Assembly (NCBI GenBank): GCA_964023275.1
Contig: OZ029927.1
Coordinates: 1,969,715 to 2,033,714, forward strand
DNA length: 64,000 bases
Origin: Norana najaformis
Taxonomy: Eukaryota; Annelida; Clitellata; Crassiclitellata; Hormogastridae
Direction: 5' to 3'
Shown here: one piece after another, positions 60,420 through 64,000 of the stretch
Position numbering within the stretch: position 1 is the stretch's first letter
Layout of the letters: each line of letters starts with the position of its first letter
Notes under the pieces: model-generated
What the model saw: the letters and a program-made list of their open reading frames with translations, nothing else
What the model was told of the DNA's origin: nothing
Databases searched by the model: none
Made by a program: the position numbers and the translations under genes

Positions 60420-63400
60420 ATGTCAGTAATAATTCGACTCCAGAATCTGCCTTGGAACGCAAATGCATTAGACATTCGCCAGTTTTTCTATGGTTTATCA
60501 ATTCCAGACGGTGGTGTTCACATCATAGGCGGTGACAAAGGCGATGCATTTATCGCATTTAGTACGGACGAAGATGCAAGACGAGCAATGATGAATGATG
60601 GAGGCAAGATCAATGACCTTCCCATCCGTCTCTTTCTTAGCAGCAAGACTGAGATGCAGAATGTGATTCTGGCAGCCCGTGGTGCTCCACCACCACCAAC
60701 AGGACCAGTTGCCAAAGAGCCTTTTGGTAGATCATCCCTTCAAGAGGGCTTTGGAAGTGGTCCCCCTGGCTCTTTGGGAGGTTATGATTTTCTCAGCCAG
60801 AGAAACAGAGGTGGACCTCCTTCTGGGATCCCAGCCCCTGTGCTGCCATTTGGCATGGGAGTTGAAAAACGAGATGGTCGACCACTAGGATTAGGTCAGC
60901 CTAATCCAAGGTTTTCTAGTGGACCTGATTATGGAAGTGGGGAGATGAGACCGGCTGCAGATGTTGGTGTTCGGCCCCCATTGGATCGGCCTGGATTTGG
61001 TGGTCGGGGTTCTTTCGACATGCGACCTTCAGTAGACTCAAACTTTCCACTATCTGATGCATCAGGTGGTAATGGTGGTCCTTTACGTGGCTTTGGTAGT
61101 GCTGGTGATCAGATGGTAGGAGGGCAGAAAGGGGGGCCTTTTCAAGAACCAGGAAGCCATCCAGCTGCCAGTAGTAGTGGTAGCTGGGGATTTCCCCCTG
61201 CGGGAAGAGATGGGCCTGGAAGTGGTTTTGGTGATCGGGGATTTTTGGAGCAAGATAGAAACAAGGATTTTGCAAGAGGAGATGTCATGAGCAGAGACAT
61301 GCCAAACAGAATTGGTGGTGAATTTTCCAGTCCAGAGAAAGGCAGACTGTTAGGGAATCAAGAGGGAGGTCGATTTGGGTTTGGAAGAGAATTTGGAAGG
61401 CCTGAAGATGGTCGTGACTTTGGCCGGGAAGAATTTGGTCGTGAGTTTAGAAAGTTTTGTGATCAGCCTGGAAGGCCAGAGCCTGGTTTTGAATTTCGAC
61501 GGAATGATGAATTTGGACAGATGAAACCAGGACTTGAGTTTGACCGACTAGAATTTGGAGTCAGGCGTGACTCCGGACGACTGGAACCTGGCCATGAATT
61601 TGGAAGAGGAATGGATGTTGGGCATGCAGAAGGTAGCTTTCCACGTGACGGTCGCTTGCGCCCGTTTGATGATGATCGTGGTATTGGTACCAGAGACTTC
61701 GCCAGGTCTGATGGAGCTGGAGATTTTTTGCGGCCAAATGCAGGGCGAGACTTTGGTATGCCAGAAACAGCCCGAGACCCAATGGGTGGTGAAATGGGAA
61801 GAGATTTTAATGAAAGGGCAAACTTGAGACCAGGCTTTCCTCGACCGGATGGATCAAGAGACTTTCCTAGGCCAGAATTAGATCGTGGTTTTGCTGGACC
61901 AGATCTGAGAAGCAACGTGCCTAGGGGAGATTTAGGAAGAGGGGAACCATTTTCCAGACCAGATTATCCAGAAGTTGGTCCCCTGGGGTTTAGCAGGGAT
62001 GAACCAGAGGGCGCAAGGCTTGGTTCCAGAAGTATGGATCTAGCATTTCCTCGGGATATTCCTCCAGTTGGTCGAAAAATTAGAGAAGACGGTCCTGGAT
62101 TTGGTGGTTCTGGTGCACGTGGTCCAAATCTTGAACCCGGCCCCTTTGGTCCTCGTGATGGAGAAGCAAGACATCCCCAGCATGTGGGAGATGGATGGAG
62201 GGACCAGCGAGAGAGGGATATGCCTGGTTTTCCTGGTAGACGCATGACGCCTCCAAGGGAAATTATGGAGAGGTTTCCTGGTGATAGTTTTGGTCTCATG
62301 GGGGTAAGAGATGCTAGAGGGTATGGTGAAGGGCCTGGTAATTGGGTTCGTGTGAGCAACTTGCCATTGTCCTTTAACTATCGAGAGGTGCGTCGTTTCT
62401 TTGTCGGATGTGATATTCCATCGGATGGCCTGAAGTTGATTAATGATCGGTTTGGGAAGCGTACAGGTCTTGCTTATGTTTGGTTCAGTAATGTCCGAAA
62501 TGTTGAAACAGCACTGAATTTCAGTGGTAGAGTAGTGGAAAACACGCGTATTATTGTTGAGAAATGCAGCAAGGCAGAATTTGATGATGCAGTTGATGGA
62601 TATAAACCCCAAAAAGGAGGATATCTTGAAGGTCGTGATCGCTCGCGCTCTCCTCTCAGGAGGAGGTCACCAGACAGGGAAGAGAAATTGTGTGTGGTTG
62701 TTAAGAAGTTGCCACCTCGGATAACAGAGTCAGATTTGAAAACCTTCTTTGATAAAGCAAAGATTGCCAAAAACGGAGGGCCTATCATGGAAATTGGACA
62801 CGACGGCCATCTAACCGGATGCGCTCTGATTGAATTCGATAGTTACAAGGATTTCGAAGAAGCAATGTTTATCAGTAGGCATCATAAGCTGCTAAATGGT
62901 ATGGACGTAAAAGTGATCGCAATTAAGAAGGCTGAATTTGAAGAACGCTCCCGTAAAGCAAGGCTCAAAGATAGTTCTCAAGGCAAGCAGACCACTTTGG
63001 CCTCTTTGGAAGCTGACAAAGCGGCTGCAGTAGCTGAGAAAAACGCAAGCAAGAATCAAGCTGCACAGAACAACAAACCAGAAACAACTGTTCAAAATAA
63101 AGAAAAACTTGAGAAGTCAGAATCGACTGAAGGGAAGCCATGCTGTGTTGAACTGCAAGGTGTACCGTGGACCACAACTGCTAGTACCATAAAGGACTTC
63201 TTCAGAGGCCTCGTCATAGTTGATAACGGCATTCATATTGTGCTCAATAAAGAGGGTAGAGCTGCTGGTACAGTTTACGTGGAGTTTGCCAATCCTGCTG
63301 ATTGCAAGAAAGCTCTTGAGAAGAATAAACAGTTCATTGGAAAGCGATACGTCAACGTTGTTCTGATTGGGAAGAAGCAGATGCTCGCTGAAGTGAGTCG

Positions 63401-63752
63401 ACAAAAAGTGGCACGGCCTGGCGGTGCCAACAACAATCAAGCTGGCCCAGTCACAGGTGGCCCTGCTGGTCGAGGAGTGGCCACAAAGCCTGGTGAGACC
63501 AGTGGAGGAAATAATGAAGCGACTGTCAGTTTAAAAAATCTGAACTTTCAGACGCAGTTGGAAGACATTCTGGAATTCTTCCGTGGCTATCATCCAATAG
63601 TTGACTCCATAAAGCTTCAGTATAAAGATGGGAAACCAACAGGTGATGGTCTTGCAACTTTTCCCAACTTACAAGAAGCCGAAAGTGTCATCAAGCTCCT
63701 GAATCGCAAGCCACTTCTTGGTAGGCCAGTTATGCTCAGCTTTTGGCCATAA
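60420..63752 (+). CDS. RBM12: RBM12/RBM12B-like RNA-binding protein, five RRMs
   Basis: The 1110-residue product is related to vertebrate RBM12 (SWAN, about 930 aa) and RBM12B, nuclear RRM proteins of incompletely known function. RRM1 (1-85, VIIRLQNLPW...GDAFIAFSTDEDARRAM) is strikingly similar to RBM12. RRM2 is about 641-720, RRM3 about 756-835, RRM4 about 908-985, RRM5 about 1034-1110; the protein ends directly after RRM5 with LSFWP. RNP motifs are of the aromatic-poor hnRNP F/H-like type (GDAFIAF, GTVYVEF, GDGLATF). Residues about 86-635 are a Gly/Arg/Phe/Asp/Pro-rich low-complexity region with many FGR, RPE and RDF motifs. An RS-type patch (RDRSRSPLRRRSPDREE) lies near 739-755, and RRM3-RRM4 are joined by a charged Lys/Ala/Gln linker. 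I start at the ATG at 60420; the upstream in-frame GTG at 60405 is not a eukaryotic start. The acceptor at 60395-60396 places a 5'-UTR intron 23 nt before the ATG. Orthology to RBM12 versus RBM12B is unresolved. Confidence 0.92.
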   Translation: MSVIIRLQNLPWNANALDIRQFFYGLSIPDGGVHIIGGDKGDAFIAFSTDEDARRAMMNDGGKINDLPIRLFLSSKTEMQNVILAARGAPPPPTGPVAKEPFGRSSLQEGFGSGPPGSLGGYDFLSQRNRGGPPSGIPAPVLPFGMGVEKRDGRPLGLGQPNPRFSSGPDYGSGEMRPAADVGVRPPLDRPGFGGRGSFDMRPSVDSNFPLSDASGGNGGPLRGFGSAGDQMVGGQKGGPFQEPGSHPAASSSGSWGFPPAGRDGPGSGFGDRGFLEQDRNKDFARGDVMSRDMPNRIGGEFSSPEKGRLLGNQEGGRFGFGREFGRPEDGRDFGREEFGREFRKFCDQPGRPEPGFEFRRNDEFGQMKPGLEFDRLEFGVRRDSGRLEPGHEFGRGMDVGHAEGSFPRDGRLRPFDDDRGIGTRDFARSDGAGDFLRPNAGRDFGMPETARDPMGGEMGRDFNERANLRPGFPRPDGSRDFPRPELDRGFAGPDLRSNVPRGDLGRGEPFSRPDYPEVGPLGFSRDEPEGARLGSRSMDLAFPRDIPPVGRKIREDGPGFGGSGARGPNLEPGPFGPRDGEARHPQHVGDGWRDQRERDMPGFPGRRMTPPREIMERFPGDSFGLMGVRDARGYGEGPGNWVRVSNLPLSFNYREVRRFFVGCDIPSDGLKLINDRFGKRTGLAYVWFSNVRNVETALNFSGRVVENTRIIVEKCSKAEFDDAVDGYKPQKGGYLEGRDRSRSPLRRRSPDREEKLCVVVKKLPPRITESDLKTFFDKAKIAKNGGPIMEIGHDGHLTGCALIEFDSYKDFEEAMFISRHHKLLNGMDVKVIAIKKAEFEERSRKARLKDSSQGKQTTLASLEADKAAAVAEKNASKNQAAQNNKPETTVQNKEKLEKSESTEGKPCCVELQGVPWTTTASTIKDFFRGLVIVDNGIHIVLNKEGRAAGTVYVEFANPADCKKALEKNKQFIGKRYVNVVLIGKKQMLAEVSRQKVARPGGANNNQAGPVTGGPAGRGVATKPGETSGGNNEATVSLKNLNFQTQLEDILEFFRGYHPIVDSIKLQYKDGKPTGDGLATFPNLQEAESVIKLLNRKPLLGRPVMLSFWP

Positions 63753-64000
63753 AGCTAACTTGTCAAGGTAAATACCTTTAATTTAGTTTTGCTTTAGCTT
63801 TCTAGTTTAGTTTGTTCTTTTAAAGAAGTGGAGTTTGGCTTTGGTGGTTAGTGTTTATTTGTGCTTTTTTTGGATTGTGAGGGGCCTAAGAAAGCTCTTG
63901 CATCAAGTACTGAATCTGGAATCCTGTTAGTTCGGTTTAGAAGACTCGACCCTTGCAAAACAAATAGTTTGAAGGGCTGCATTTTCCCATTTATAAAGCA
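63753..64000 (+). other. 3' UTR of RBM12-like gene with likely intron start
   Basis: Fifteen bases after the TAA there is a strong donor, TGTCAAG/GTAAAT, at 63767/63768. The rest is T-rich and contains no coding exon or poly(A) signal before the window ends. Confidence 0.5.

Noticed and set aside
60916..63440. Minus-strand open frames of 65-190 codons
   Set aside because: They are antisense shadows of the biased-composition RBM12-like coding region.

Overview
The window is animal (metazoan) nuclear DNA. Genes are split by GT-AG introns, intergenic and intronic DNA is AT-rich and full of SINEs and decayed non-LTR retrotransposons, and the three protein-coding genes are typical animal genes. 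The repeat content and amino-acid divergence suggest an invertebrate. The phylum cannot be fixed from the sequence alone.

Positions 845-51672 (+) hold almost all of NBAS, the large subunit of the NRZ (NBAS-RINT1-ZW10) ER tether. I traced 55 coding exons plus one probable small 5' exon. All splice junctions keep a single reading frame of about 2327 codons to a TGA at 51670-51672. The human protein is about 2370 residues, so only the first few dozen codons lie left of the window. Introns run from about 200 bp to 3.1 kb. Those not listed separately hold only AT-rich sequence and short simple tracts.

Positions 51673-53087 are a convergent intergenic stretch with both 3' UTRs. Positions 53088-54869 (-) encode pyruvate kinase in one uninterrupted coding exon, with a splice acceptor just before the ATG. 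Positions 54870-60396 separate this gene from the divergently transcribed RBM12-type gene. That stretch contains two promoter-like spots (an E-box/CpG-rich patch near 56000 and an ETS-type site near 56895) and several SINEs. Positions 60420-63752 (+) encode an 1110-residue RBM12/RBM12B-like protein with five RRMs, again in a single coding exon.

Mobile and repeated DNA: CR1/L2-type LINE fragments, all on the minus strand (19.9-22.4 kb, with 3' tails at 30.7 and 37.3 kb); an RTE-like LINE remnant (24.2-24.8 kb); a 415-bp solo LTR (44066-44480); an hAT-type MITE with an 8-bp target duplication (49214-49380); several tRNA-headed SINE families and dispersed repeats with distinctive 3' tails; three minisatellites and a 298-bp TA tract. 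The three genes do not form a pathway: membrane tethering, glycolysis and RNA binding are simply neighbours. The most unusual structures are two local duplications of NBAS exon sequence: a triplicated exon end with its splice donor at 22691-22930, and an exon-40 vestige near 37247. I found no convincing novel multi-gene system.
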